22,631 nt of DNA from Pelargonium cotyledonis (GCA_036897625.1 JAYMTA010000982.1:1-22631), one strand, 5' to 3'. Positions 10,468 through 22,242 are shown, counted from the stretch's first letter. A program made the numbers and translations. Notes: a model not told the origin generated them from the letters alone.

Positions 10468-11789
10468 TTAGCACTGCAAGTGATAATCAAGACTATAGGC
10501 GCGAATATCAGAAGGGCTAGTGCCAGGCCTGTCAATTCATCAGAAATGGAACAGATAGTGAGAAATTGAGATGAGAACAGGTATAATAAGATAGTGACAA
10601 AAGATAATTACTTGATACATTCAGGTATCAAACCAAACACCAGCCTAGTGTTAGACCTGCCAACCAGAACAGAGCAAAAACCTTAACTCTATTTATGTGC
10701 AAGCCTGATAACAACTATTTGTATATAGTCTATACACATTTTGTTCTGTATGCTATAAATTTTCACTAATGTGAAGAATACAAAATCATTGCTTATCAGG
10801 TAGGTTATATTCTTCTAGAGATACTGAAAGGTAACATTAGTGTTGCAACTACAGATGCACATGAAATGACCAGCCTAACCACAGCAGATCATATTTCCTT
10901 CTACGCCACCACCAATATCTCCTACAATCATCAATATTTCTAAGGGGAAATAAACTATTTTTTTCATAGTTTTGCATAACAAACTTTGGGTAGATGAGAT
11001 ACAACATCATTTGAGCTGAAATGACTAGAAGTCTAGAACATTTTGTCCTGTTACTCTATTTTTAGCCACCCATTGCAAATAATTAATAAATTGATTCTAC
11101 ACATAATTCTCCCAAATAGAATTACCTTTTATTGATGGTGCCATAGTGAAACTTGGGTTTTCCAGCCTTAATATCTTCAATGTACTGTGGCCATAAGAAA
11201 TAAGATTTGGATAAGATGAATGCAAGTAAGAGGTAATTGAAAACTTGTAAATTATTTTGCACAAACATATCCATACCAAATTTAAGGTAACCAGCATTGA
11301 TGAAAATGCCAGAGAGTCAAAAGGTATATCCTCAATTGCAAATAATCGGCAATCCGATGATTCCGGACCTGGTGAGAGATGAGGCTTCTTCATCTTCGCT
11401 AGGAACATTATGTAAGTCTGCAGGGCAAGACTTGAATGGTCATTTAATTTATCAGTGTTTAAGTGTGTCGGTAAGTGCACAAGGAATCAATATGAGATGA
11501 ATAACGAGAGTTGCATATAGCTCACTTGACCAATTAGAGGTATGTCTAGTTGAGCAAAAGGTGAAAGAACTTCCACTTCTGCACCTGCTTCTTCCTGGGT
11601 TTCCCTGATTGCACCTTCTGCAGCCGATTCTCCGATTTCTAAGTAACCAGCAGGAAGAGTCCTATTTGACACCATGTAATTATCTAGTAAGATTTTGATA
11701 ACTCTAAAAGCTACATTCTTTGTAACAGAACAAGTGCTGGTACCCCTCGGTATCTTCTCTCTTCCTTTCTTTTTTAGTTTTTACCCTCT

Positions 11790-11822
<33 letters not shown>

Positions 11823-13720
11823 AAAATGATTAATGCATATAGACCCTTCAAAGATCAAAATTTTGGTTGTATATTTGCTTACCAAAGACCAAAGGATGGT
11901 TGAATATTCCGCTTGCAAAGTAAGATCTTGCTATCATGCACAATGAGGCATCCCACAACCTACATGGATTAGTTCATAGAGACATGTATTAAACAAAACG
12001 ATTTTCCATTCTTTAGTGTAATCAGTCTCTATATACAAAGCATTAAGCTTCAACTTTACCAAATGAACATATCGCTGTGCTATCAATCAAAGCCATAGAG
12101 GCTTCATCTCCACATACAAAAACATATAATTCTATTACACGTTCATTAGATATCCACACACTTTATAAGAGATAGCTCATAATGTGTAGATTGGAATCAC
12201 AGTTTCTGGATCTGCAGATCTAACCACATGGTAAGATAATGGTAAGCACCAAATCAACATAAACCGGGGAGGCTAACAATCTTACCATTTTAGGGTTCTG
12301 ATAGGCGATTTTTCCACAAACTGTGCAAATAGCCCTTGCCTTTTCTTCTCCATCAGGTACTTCATACTTCGTTGATCCCCCACACCACTGACAGAAATTG
12401 ATCTTACGGGTGTTGCCCTACATAATTACAACCATTTCAGGTGTGAGAAATAGTAAAGAATAAAGATTAGTTCATAAATACAGGTAGCAAATGAAGAAAG
12501 CAACATTGAAGTTGTCAAACTGATACAATTGCAGGAAATAGCATTTCAATTTCGAGCACACCAGCTGACCAGTATTACGGAAATTCTGAAGCATAATCAT
12601 ATAATTTTCAGAGAGATGGCCCGTGGGTCCAGCATGACTATCATTGAGCACATACCACAGGTGCTCACTTAGGAAGCAATCAACACATTCCGAACTTAAA
12701 TTTACAAAAAGCTCCTAAAACCAATATTAATATTCATCTATATTACATGGATACTTCAAATAATTAAGGGTCCATGTCAAACAAGCATCACCATCAGCAT
12801 CAAAGAACTTCATTGAAGCACTGAATCTGAGATAAAATGAGTCCTAGCATTCAAGAGCTGGACGGATTTGAGGACACAGCCAGTCCTATCTGCCCAAGCC
12901 AAGTTTAGATCACCATAACTTACCAGCCAAAGTTACCAAAAGAACGATTGTGAAAGGATTTAATCTTCTCAACACATTAACAAAGTAAAAATGAAGACAG
13001 TGATCTATTATTTTTTTAAGGGGAACATAATAGCTTTATTATGATTCTAACCTTGAAATGGGTGAAGAGAGCCTGATTTCTTAGAGGAAAATTCCAATAA
13101 TATTTTGCTCAAATGCCAAAAACTAAAAGTGAACACTTATACCAAACCAATGGAAAGAGAATACAATAAATGTTCATTCAAAATGACCTAAGAAAATCTA
13201 TCCAAAACCCAGGCAAAGGCACAAAACAATGTCCACCTCAAATTCTAACAATCTCATAGTGAATAAAAGCAATGTGATAATTCAATTTCAACAATATACT
13301 TCCATAACCCACTATATCAGTCGCCAAATTCACATAATGTATGGAATATAACTAACAATTTCTCCAAGACAATCCATAAATTCCCAATAGAAAGAACAAA
13401 ATCAAGTCAAAGATATAAGGTCACAAGCTACCAGAAATACTTACAGACTGAACCGTAGCCGATGAAGATGAAGAAGTGCCATCAGGGGTTGACTCGGACC
13501 GAGTGGTGTACAACCGAAAGGCTCTAAAACGAGACCTGCGAGTCGAAATTCCGGGAGAGAGCAAAGAAGTTGCAGCTACGGGTCTTCTTGAAGAAGAAGA
13601 CGACGATGTTGATATCGAGGAGACTGAAATTGAGGGAATTCCGCGACTTGTATTGGGTTTGATCAATCTGTGGGGAACGAACCCAGAAGATGAACTCATA
13701 ATCTGTATTGCTTTGAGCAT
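10468..13720 (-). CDS. NUDX23: Nudix hydrolase 23, chloroplastic FAD pyrophosphohydrolase
   Basis: Seven exons, in order: 13720-13445, 12417-12286, 11959-11883, 11661-11526, 11417-11277, 11184-11126, 10528-10468. All junctions are GT/AG; 882 nt, 293 residues. The start is the ATG of MLKAIQIM; no earlier in-frame ATG is seen. Residues 1 to about 90 are Ser/Arg-rich with few acids, a typical plastid transit peptide. A zinc ribbon follows (C101-x2-C104 and C123-x2-C126). The complete Nudix box at 167-189 has G167, E173, R181, E182, E185, E186 and G188; the Glu residues bind the catalytic magnesium. The C-terminus [15 protein letters not shown] matches the plant NUDX23 ending. Known of the family: it hydrolyses FAD to FMN and AMP in the chloroplast and helps set flavin levels. 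Length is normal and nothing looks broken. An unused splice acceptor with a short open exon lies at 10608-10656. Confidence 0.95.
11792..11820. repeat. (AG)n microsatellite in NUDX23 intron 3
   Basis: A perfect 29-base AG tract inside the intron 11662-11882; the transcript reads (CU)n. A T-rich stretch lies beside it at 11769-11782. Confidence 0.95.
12418..13444 (-). other. NUDX23 intron 1, no embedded gene seen
   Basis: The 1027-base first intron separates the transit-peptide exon from the zinc-ribbon exon. Donor GTAAGT and acceptor TATGTAG are clear. The content is AT-rich and I see no transposon ends or extra exon. Confidence 0.7.
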
Positions 13721-14637
13721 TGTACCTCTTCGAACAAGCTCAAAGATTGAATCTTTACTGTACAATCCAATAAGAAATCAAATGGGCTTGGGAAATGGAT
13801 GGTGAGTCAGTGAATGAACATTAGAAGAATCAACCCGAGTCAACTCAGTGAATCAGATGTGAGTCCATATAGGCGAATTTTCAGTATATCTTTGCTGATA
13901 TAGTTCTTCTGTTTATTTTCCATTTAGTTTTATTTTATTTTTAATGCCACTGCCCATTTTCTAAGACAAAAATTTTAGAAAATAAAATTGCTTGTAAAAA
14001 ATTAAAATGTCACACAAAGTTATGAATTTATAATGGGCGACATATGAATCATTTTAGAGTACAAAAATTAATGAAAATGAGACTCAATTTCTTTTTTGTC
14101 AAAAAAAAAAAAAAAGAGAAACAGAATGAAGGGTTCTGATCCAAATATCATCTAACAAAATGTCAGTTTGTATTTCCATTTTACATTAACAATTACCATG
14201 GAGCTAAGGGTCAGAAAGATGCATTTAGTTTCACCATCTATGACAATGCACTATAAATGAATGGTGCTTGCCCTTTGGTTAAAAAAAATCTAAAAGGACT
14301 ACAAGGAATGTATTCAGAAATGAGTTGCATTCCACTGTAAATAAATGCATTATTACACCAAATTAACAACCTTAAAGCTACCAACCCAGCTAATAGCAAA
14401 CAAAATATATGAATAATAGATCATCTTTCCATGCTACAACATATAATCCAAGAACATGAGCATATCTGGTGATGCAATCAAGTCTCCCCAAAGTGATGAT
14501 GGCAGCAACTCCATATTCTTCTTAAAATTATCAGTTACAACAATTTAAATCTTGAAATGTATGCTACAACCCTCAGCAAGTCGCGCTGCAGTGAGTTAGA
14601 ACAGATCTAGATGTCAGATTGTCACGCTGAAGGATCC
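13721..14637. other. NUDX23 promoter region and J-protein gene 3' region
   Basis: Immediately upstream of the NUDX23 start is a moderately GC-richer leader with one TGGGCT motif (+ strand, about 13783). Further away the DNA is AT-rich with an A-run at about 14100-14115. The side next to 14638 should hold the J-protein 3' untranslated region. No additional gene seen. Confidence 0.5.
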
Positions 14638-17600
14638 TTAATTCACCTCAAGCTTTGCGCATAGCGATTGATATGCTGCACTACACAGCTTGAACCTTTC
14701 CTCTGCAGCAGTCTGTACAAGAATATCAATTAGCTGGCTTTTTAGTGCCGGTTAGGCTGTGACAAGAGAAAAGAAAGATGATACGACCATTGATGCTGGC
14801 AGATCTGAGATACAACCAGTATAGAAGTAAAGGATTCAACAAACTAGTGCAAGGATAATATAGAGAACCTTATCAATGATCAAAGATAGTACCTTAGAAG
14901 AGCCTTGGTGACGATCGGGATGCCATTTCATTGCACATGTTCGATATCTGAAATAGAAAAGTTGAATGAAAATCAGAAAATGGAAACAAATAAACCAAAT
15001 AAGATACAGAAAGGCAACAATGACGTGAGAAAAGAGCCAAGTGAAAACTTACGCATCTTTGACATCTTCAATCTTTAGAGGACCAAAAGGGCTTAGTCCA
15101 AGGGCTACCCTATTGGACTTTGAACAGTCGAGCTCAGTTGTGGAATCGGACTCAGAATCATCTGAAAATTGGTATTTCCAACTCGAAGATCTTCCATAGT
15201 TATTAGAGTAGTTTGATGAGCTCCAAAAATGAGGATCCTCATTTCGTATGAATGACCAATAGAACAATCGGTTTCGAAAACACATAGATTGGAAAATGAA
15301 TTCCGGATCAAGATCATCTTCACAAAACTGGTAATCTCCTAAACAAGAGCGCAGAAACATAAATTTCAAAGGGAACTCAAGCAATAGAATGAGAAAGAAC
15401 TTGGAAGATTAATCAATCATGCTAGATAAGAGTGTGTCAATCTGATGCCATGCCCAATACAGCTGGTCTAGTGAGGGTATATGAGATATAGAAGGTAACA
15501 GTGAGAAGAATAAAAACATCTAACTGAATCTTCTTCATTGCCCACTAAAGCAGAGCCAATTTTGACATATGGCCCCACTGCTTTGAAATGTTTCTCTTTA
15601 GTGTTCCAAGTGACTTACTTCTTCCCCGACGTTTTCTGGATCCCTTAGAGCGTTTCTTATTAAACCACGAACTATCATTACTTGAAGATGCATCATTCTC
15701 ATCAAATTCTCTCTTCATATTCTGAAAATTCAAATATATCAATTACAGCATGGTTAATGCCTTTTATATAAAGTAATAAACCATCAAAAAAAAATATTAA
15801 ACTAGCAATACTCAACGTTTTGAGTTAGAGAAAACTAGAAATAGCCCGACAAGTAGTAGAATGGATGAGACATTGACAGCAATCATGACAACAAAATTTT
15901 ATTTAACAATGGATCAAGGATACATATAAGAATAAACATATGGATGCAGACTGGAAAAGAATTTTAGATCAATTTGGTGGCCGAACTTTCAAAAGTCCCA
16001 AACCGGTGGTGGAACTTTTAAAAAATTAAACAAAGTAGTGGCTACCGTTAGATCTATTCACTTTACGATTAAATGCTAATGTGACATTGACCATAGTTCA
16101 ATTTGACCACCGTTGACCGGTCAGTTTTTTCTTATTGTGATTTGTGAGTGCAAAAACACTTCAAAAATTTCCAACTTGGTGATTGCGTGTTCGCTTCAGA
16201 CAATAGTTTTCTAACTTGATGCATTTTTTCGAGGAATGTGATTATTAGCTTAAATTTTAGAAAAATGGATCCTTATAGACAAATCTGAAAAAATTAGTTG
16301 TGTCTTAGCTCAAAGAAACTAAATTCATAATTTTGAAAACAATTATAATTCAGAGGAACTTGATTAGGATCTCATTCTATTTAAAGAATCATATTCATAG
16401 GCCAATCCAATCTAAATATTTTCAACATATTGAAGAGAAAAAAATTACTTGAACAAAAACCATAAGCATTGTTATAGCTTTCTCAGTTCTCAATGTTTGT
16501 CTCATTGCTATTATGCATTTCTATATTCCTTACCCATTGTTTCTGTTCATAAAACCACTGGTGAGACACTTTCAAATCTAGGATTATGCCGAGCAATGAT
16601 TGATGAGATATATGCTTTGAAGTCACATGGTACTTGAGAAATTATTCCTCCCCAAATAAAAAAAATAGCTGGTTGCAGATGTGTGGATACAAAGAAAGTT
16701 GGCGTTTATGATTGGGTGGGTTGTCTTAAGGCTCGAATAAATGTCAAAGTCTACACTCAGATTTTTGGACTGACTATAATGTCCCTCCAGTAGCCAAAAT
16801 TGGCTTTGTTCGCCTCTTTAAAACCACAACTTTACGTCAATAGTCTTTTAATCAAGATGACATAAAAATAATAATAATAATAATAACTTCCTACATGGAA
16901 AATATTAGGAGGAAATTTATGCAAATCAATCACCATACTTTGTTGCTCAAAGGGAGCCTGGGTTGGTACTTAAACTTTGGTGCTTCCTTTATGACATTAA
17001 ACAGTCATCTCGAGCCTAGTTTTGGGGATTCAGTACAATCATTCTAAAAATTAACATGATTCAAAGTGAGGCTGATCATTTTGCATTTTATCATCACATC
17101 ACAAGGAAAATAAATACACACACTCACATATATACATACCTGGTTGTGTATGTAGTTGATATCGTTATCATAGAAGATAATCAAGATGGTATCCATCGAT
17201 TGAAAGAGCATACACTCCAATGTCAAACCATTAATTTGGGTCTATTTAAGTATTTTCTTGGTATTGAGGCTGCTCAATCAGACTCTGGTATTATTACCTC
17301 TCAGTGAAAGTATCTGTTGGATATTCTTAAGGAAACCAAAATGTTAGATTGACAACAATAAATACTCCCATGGATATACTTCTTCTAGAACAAGGGGAGC
17401 TTTTAGAACACCCGGTAAGATATAGCAGACTTGTTCAAAAGTTAAATTGCTTTAAACGTTTGGTCAGACATTGCATTTGCAGTAAATGTTGTAAGTTTCT
17501 CTAGTCTCCATGTAACAATTATGGAGACAAAGTGGTGCATATTCTTAGGTATATTCAAAGAACTCCCAGCTAGGAGTTACTATATGAAGATAAAGAGGAT

Positions 17601-19122
17601 ATCCAAGTGGTTAGGTACTAAGATGCACATTAGACCTTCCTTTCCTTTCCCAATCAGACATTTTGACTATAAAAAATTCAAGAGATGAACTACAATCAAC
17701 AAGGGAATTATAAACCAATAAACCATATGAGAGAATGCAGATTAAAATGGTCAATCTCCAAACTTTTGTTGAGGATAAATTATATCGAAAGATAGCAGTA
17801 AAGGGGAACCTTAAATACCTGCTCTGCATAGAAACCGGTATACGAGCCACGTCGCCTTCTGGACCTTTTGACATAATAATTGCGCCTCTGCAACCAAATT
17901 GTACAACATAAGATTCAAAAAAAGTTTGATGTTCATGAAGTAATGAACTGGGAAAAAAAGGAAATGATTAAACCATTTGATTTAGAGGAAGAATAGTTTG
18001 AAGAAAGATGCGATTTAGTGAAACAACATAATAACACAAAGAAATTGCATACAAGCCATCAATATCTAACTTTCAAAAAAGGTAAAGACAGCAACATCTA
18101 CAAATCTATGAAGCACAAATTCATACACAGAAACAGAACACGTGATTCATCATTATTATTTTTAACATAGAACATCATGGGTCGAGACGTCTAAATTTTA
18201 TTAACAAAAAATAACAAGTTCTATAAGTAATGAATTATATGCACTTGTAGTTTACAATTAAACTATAGTTAAATTTAGTGGTAGTTACGAATTAACTGTT
18301 TTGTAGAATTTTTCATAACAATTAACTACCCTTAAGTTCATTCATCATTTGACAAGGAATGAAACAAATATAATATGTGAAAAATCGGACAAAGTGATAG
18401 TATTTGTCATCATCCAACTCGATACCACAAAGAACTACCAATGCTCATTCATTCTCATCAAATGTGGTACTCAACCCAACTTAGTAATTCCTAGCCAATT
18501 TCTCTGATTGTATGATGCTTCTTATTTCATTTAGTTGTTCCACAAACACCAATTCACATCTTTTTCTCCAAATATCATCAAAGTAATGTCGTTTTATGTA
18601 ATGCCAGCAACTTAAACCAAATTATTTCCCGGGGTTATAAAAGATATTGCTAATGAAACAATCCGACTAAAATTTTGTTCCTTTGTAGCAGCACACGGTC
18701 CACACCAACTACCAGTTATCAAACTCCCATAGAGAGTATGCTGTCATCAGTGTATTAAATTGCTTCGAGCTAAATGCAAACACAAGAAAACATCACTTAA
18801 TTTCAAAGCACATTGAGATCAATAATGCAAACAGACCCCAGCCAATTCAAGCATCCAAATACAGATTTTAACAGAACAACATACAATCAAATAAAATAAA
18901 ATTAAGGGTTCAATATTGTATGATGCTGTACGGGAACATATTCACATAAAAGGAGAAGAAGATACTAACGGTTTCTCTGGAATCGCGTCTTCTGCGATCC
19001 AAAACAGGAGTCGAATGGAAGAGGGCGGCGCCAGCGGAAGCAGCAGCAACAGCTCTCAGGTGCATTGAACTGTTGACCTGTTCGTTAAAAATGGCCGCGG
19101 CTTTGAAGACGGTATTCATCAT
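14638..19122 (-). CDS. Small J-domain (DnaJ-like) protein, probably mitochondrial
   Basis: Six exons, in order: 19122-18970, 17887-17819, 15721-15619, 15338-15053, 14947-14893, 14712-14638. All are GT/AG; 741 nt, 246 residues. Two tandem ATGs open the frame, and the first was taken. Residues 1-47 (MMNTVFKAAAIF, ending FHSTPVLDRRRR) look like a cleavable mitochondrial presequence: no acids before residue 14 and an Arg cluster. Basic Arg/Lys-rich sequence follows (48-109), then an acidic aromatic-rich linker (110-185). A C-terminal J domain spans about 188-241, with HPD at 213-215 (KWHPDRHQ) and the last helix FKLCSAAYQSL. Known of the family: the HPD motif stimulates Hsp70 ATPase. No zinc-finger or C-terminal substrate domain is present, so it is a type III (class C) J protein. 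Client and location are inferred. The third exon could be read past its GTAAGT donor, but only that donor keeps the frame. Intron 2 hosts a copia fossil. Confidence 0.87.
15722..16440. other. J-protein intron 2, 3' part with possible repeat end
   Basis: This AT-rich intron sequence contains, at about 15968-16130, phrases such as TTTGGTGGCCGAACTTT, CGGTGGTGGAACTTTTAAA and CCGTTGACCGGTCAG. Such phrasing is typical of terminal regions of plant TIR transposons. No matching second end was found, so it is at most a fragment. Confidence 0.35.
16446..17630 (+). mobile_element. Ty1/copia retrotransposon fossil, reverse-transcriptase part
   Basis: In the plus direction, opposite to the host gene, short translated stretches match the copia polyprotein in its usual order. 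First comes the region just before reverse transcriptase (VSVHKTTGETLS, then AMIDEIYALKSHGT). Next is the palm region (LVVYV, then QDGIHRLKEH and LFKYFLGIEAAQS). Last is the connection towards RNase H (VHILRYIQ-like). The phrases are spread over several frames with many breaks, so the copy is old and dead. No gag, integrase core, or LTR pair was recognised. It is an internal fragment inside a host intron and is presumably removed by splicing. Confidence 0.85.
16866..16886. repeat. (AAT)n microsatellite
   Basis: A short trinucleotide tract of about seven units inside the copia fossil, arising after its decay. Confidence 0.8.
17888..18969 (-). other. J-protein intron 1, no embedded gene seen
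   Basis: A 1082-base AT-rich intron, donor GTTAGT and acceptor GTTGCAG. No transposon ends or coding fragments recognised. Confidence 0.65.
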
Positions 19123-19305
19123 CTCTGCAAATTTTGGCGACCGACGGAACTTGAACCTACGCCGCCTGAATTTTCATAGGTGACGCTATTGGGATTGGGA
19201 GGAGGAAGAGAAAGGGCTCGACTCCGTGGTCTTCTCTGCGGTGAACCATTTTCTGTGCGGTTTTGACGGCAAATTGTGATTTCAATCTATGTGCAAGTTT
19301 CATTG

Positions 19306-19413
19306 CATTTGGGCCCAAAGAGATGTTGCTGGTTTTGTATTGGGCCGGCTCGGATAAGGCCCATAAGAAAATGTGCACATGACATGAGGGGTGGTCCCAA
19401 CGGCCCAAGCCCA
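19306..19413 (-). promoter_or_regulatory. Cluster of Site II (TGGGCC/T) elements upstream of the J-protein gene
   Basis: Six TGGGCC/T motifs lie within about 105 bases, 188-291 bases before the ATG: TGGGCC on plus at 19310 and 19341; on minus at 19312-19317, 19358-19363 and 19402-19407; TGGGCT on minus at 19408-19413. Known: such motifs are bound by TCP factors and are over-represented in promoters of plant genes for mitochondrial and ribosomal proteins. This agrees with the inferred mitochondrial role. The 5' untranslated region should lie between here and 19122. Confidence 0.6.
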
Positions 19414-19499
19414 TTTGGAAAAAAGCTGTGTTAAGAAAAGCAATGAGCACATAGAGGTGCTAGCTTGTAAAGTAAAAGTGGTGCAATTAGCTTTCATTC

Positions 19500-21156
19500 A
19501 TGCCAGACCAGCCTAGCTGTTTTGTTGCATATTCACTTTATATGGGGCTTATGTCTTCTAGATGAAAAGACTTGCATGTGAAATCAATCACCAACACTGA
19601 TTTGGTACTGGATTTCGGTTCGAATTTCAAGTTAGATTCATAAATTTAATTTAATTTGAGAATACTTAAATTTTAAGTCAGATATCAATTATTAGCCGTA
19701 AAATATAATGAATCGAACATGTTTTTTCAACAAATTGGTCAAACCAAGTTCAAATATTTGTAAGTTCATATTTAAATTGTCAGCTTTAATCTTACAATGA
19801 CAATTAAGCGGGACTTTACTTCATGTAGTCGTGTCATGCGGACAACAAACATAGGCGTGTTTATTTTGAATCCCATTATAATTTTTTTTTTTTTTTTTAC
19901 AGTTTTTATCCATTGCAACCAAATCTAAATGTTATAATATTAATCTATTTTAATGACTTTTTGTAATGTTATTTTATATGTATGTGTTTCATTTTAAGGG
20001 ATTATTGTTTGTGGAGCTCACGAAAAAAAAAATGAAATTGATTAGGCAGAGTTTAGTTAGTGAATGACTATAGTACGTTATGAGCTTAAATTGGAAGGCA
20101 AAAAAGAGTTGTCCACTCCACGACGTGCACGTCTTGGCGGCGTAAGATGGTTTGACCGGTTCTGCAGGTGAACCGCGAGCGAGTGTTGAGGAGAGGAGAA
20201 CAGACAAGTGTCAGTGGAATGCTGAGTTGGATCTCTCCTTTTCCATCCCATCTTCTCATTTATGATTACATCACCACCCGACATCCGCTAAAGCTATGGT
20301 CATTTTCATATGTTTTTTTTTTTTTTTTAACGAAAACATATCATTGCAAGGTTACTTTTTTCAACGTGGGTTCTTAGAAAATTGAACAAGTACTATTCCA
20401 ATTCAATTCCTCCACAAATGCAACAAACGATTTTACTTCATTTAGACCCATTTTACCCCTTGTAATTTTATAATATATTTATTGATTAATGTTACACTAT
20501 ACTCTCGCTGAAATTCCACCTCATTGAACGAGCTAGACATGTCAAAAGTATTAAGTAAAATAAAATGAACAAGTCTATAATTGTGTTTCAAATCTCAATA
20601 TTGTGCATCCGATTCGACACGTGTCATGCTCATAGGTCGAATCTAACACACTCATACCTCACAAATTTTGTCTGCGTTTAGTTTCAAGTGGGTAAATTTA
20701 ATGAATCTGCATATATTTATCTATTTAAAACATCAACCAATAATATATAAGGATTTACTTTACTTCAACTAATCACGTTCAATTATTTTCATATAATTTT
20801 TTTCTTTTGAATGTTCGTTCATTATGAAATATGTATCATTTCACTTGCTTGACATATTAGGGTATTTTGAATTCATAAACAATAATCTCCCTCGTATCAG
20901 AGTTGAACAATAATTTGCACAAAATATATTTTATTTTGTGTTTCCTTCTTTGCAATCACCTCGTTCATTCCAAATATTGATTGCAATATCGCAATGACAA
21001 TCACTCAATATTTGTTATTCTCTAACTCGCCAACACATAAAGAAGAACAATCACACTCAATTATTTCTAACGCACCAAGATATAAAGGAAATGGTAACTT
21101 TAATTTGAATTTTTGACATCAACAAACATTTTTCAACTATTGATCATTTAAAGAAG
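19500..21156. other. Intergenic DNA with one GC-rich patch
   Basis: Mostly AT-rich, with T-runs at about 19879-19898 and 20312-20328. The exception is about 20095-20260, which is GC-rich and contains the perfect palindrome GACGTGCACGTC (20122-20133) and a GGCGGCG just after it. A second palindrome with a G-box core, GACACGTGTC, lies at 20616-20625. Open frames across the patch on both strands match no family I know and show no splice pattern. It could be a stranded promoter or first exon, or part of a decayed repeat. Confidence 0.45.
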
Positions 21157-21383
21157 AGAAAATTACACATATCTATATTGTAGTTTACACCTTTTACACG
21201 TGTTTACCTTTAACTTTAGTATGTAACTATTACCATCCATGTACTATGCCACATTTTTACCTGTTCAATTTTCAATCTGATGTGTCAAAAAAACCAAAAT
21301 ACCATCTAACTTAAAAAAATTCAACACCAAACAGACCCTTATGAATTAAATGAATAAATAAATAATAAAAAGGAAGAAAAAAG

Positions 21384-21808
21384 ATGGAAGGTCACCGGCG
21401 GCGATGGGTTTGATTTCTTCAGTTTCCGATGCGTTTGCCGGAGCTGGAGGTCGTTCGCGGCGGTGGCGCCTCCGTTGCCTCCTTCGTCCACGAGCTCCGG
21501 CGAGAGCACCACCTCTTTTCACGGATATGGATCTGAATTAGTGCCGCCGGAAACGCAGGACGCCGTCGGAAATGCAGGACACCGCGCCGCCCTCTGTCCT
21601 CAACGAAGACCAGCAAGCTCCGAGTCACGGCGGTGGAGCACCCACGAGATCCGAGCAGATCTGATGAGCTGGAGCACCGGATGCAGGTCTTCGACGAGCT
21701 GGTTGTGGCCTCGTCGACGAGCTGAGCATGGAGCAACCAACATCGTGGTCGACCTCTGCAACCGGCGTCATCGTCGACGGCGAGGCAGCTCGGCCACCTC
21801 TGCAACCT
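21384..21808. other. GC-rich cargo inside the TIR element
   Basis: The composition changes abruptly from AT-rich to about 60 percent GC with many CpGs, then returns to AT-rich at CAACCTTAG. Both strands stay open over most of it (+ 21463-21879; - 21419-21805). The predicted peptides are Arg/Ser-rich and fit no family I recognise. TCGACGAGCT occurs twice (21691 and 21714). It resembles captured host exon sequence, as in Pack-MULEs, but the donor gene cannot be named from here. Confidence 0.5.
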
Positions 21809-22221
21809 TAGTTAAAAAAATAATTTTCTCTATCAAAAAATTTGTTTTTTTTTTTAAATTTTGGTTAAAAAAATTGTAATTTTGGGTACATTTTATGTAA
21901 ATTTTCTCTATCAATCTATAAATTTATTAAGTGTATGAATTTGGGTTTGATTGATTAATGGTTTAGATTTGAGAATTTGGCCTCTTTTTGTTCCAAAAAA
22001 AATTGAGATTGTTGTGTTTCTTGTTCTTACGATAATTTCAAGTTTGTTAGGATTAATCTTTTTTGTAATCATCGTAAAAATTGATATAATTTTGTAAAAT
22101 AAAAATCTTGCTAGAAAATGGTGTTGAAAATTTTGAAGTTTTGGGCGAAACATGATGAACATGTTCTTAATGAAGAAAGGTAATGTAATGAAGAACAATT
22201 TTAGAATTTCAAAAAATTATT

Positions 22222-22242
22222 GGTCATGTGCTGGGCACATGA
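22222..22242. repeat. 9-bp perfect inverted repeat
   Basis: GTCATGTGC and GCACATGAC arms are separated by TGG, inside the right half of the TIR element. This is a possible hairpin with no known role. Confidence 0.6.

Noticed and set aside
13721-13765. Longer NUDX23 start fifteen codons upstream
   Set aside because: It would also begin at TTG. The ATG at 13720 is the first in frame and gives a normal transit peptide.
13476-13805. Plus-strand acidic open frame over NUDX23 exon 1
   Set aside because: It is the complement of the Ser/Arg-rich transit-peptide exon; the frame is open only because of that composition.
15545-15618. Continuation of J-protein exon 3 to a stop at 15545
   Set aside because: A strong GTAAGT donor ends the exon at 15619 and is the only site that keeps the frame into exon 4 and the J domain. 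Reading on would lose the J domain.
16449-17307. Plus-strand open frames in the J-protein intron as host genes
   Set aside because: Their translations are pieces of a copia polyprotein in the usual order, so they belong to one retrotransposon fossil.
19157-19497. Minus-strand open frames upstream of the J-protein start
   Set aside because: They lie over the presumed leader and Site II promoter region and show no recognisable domain or splice link to the gene.
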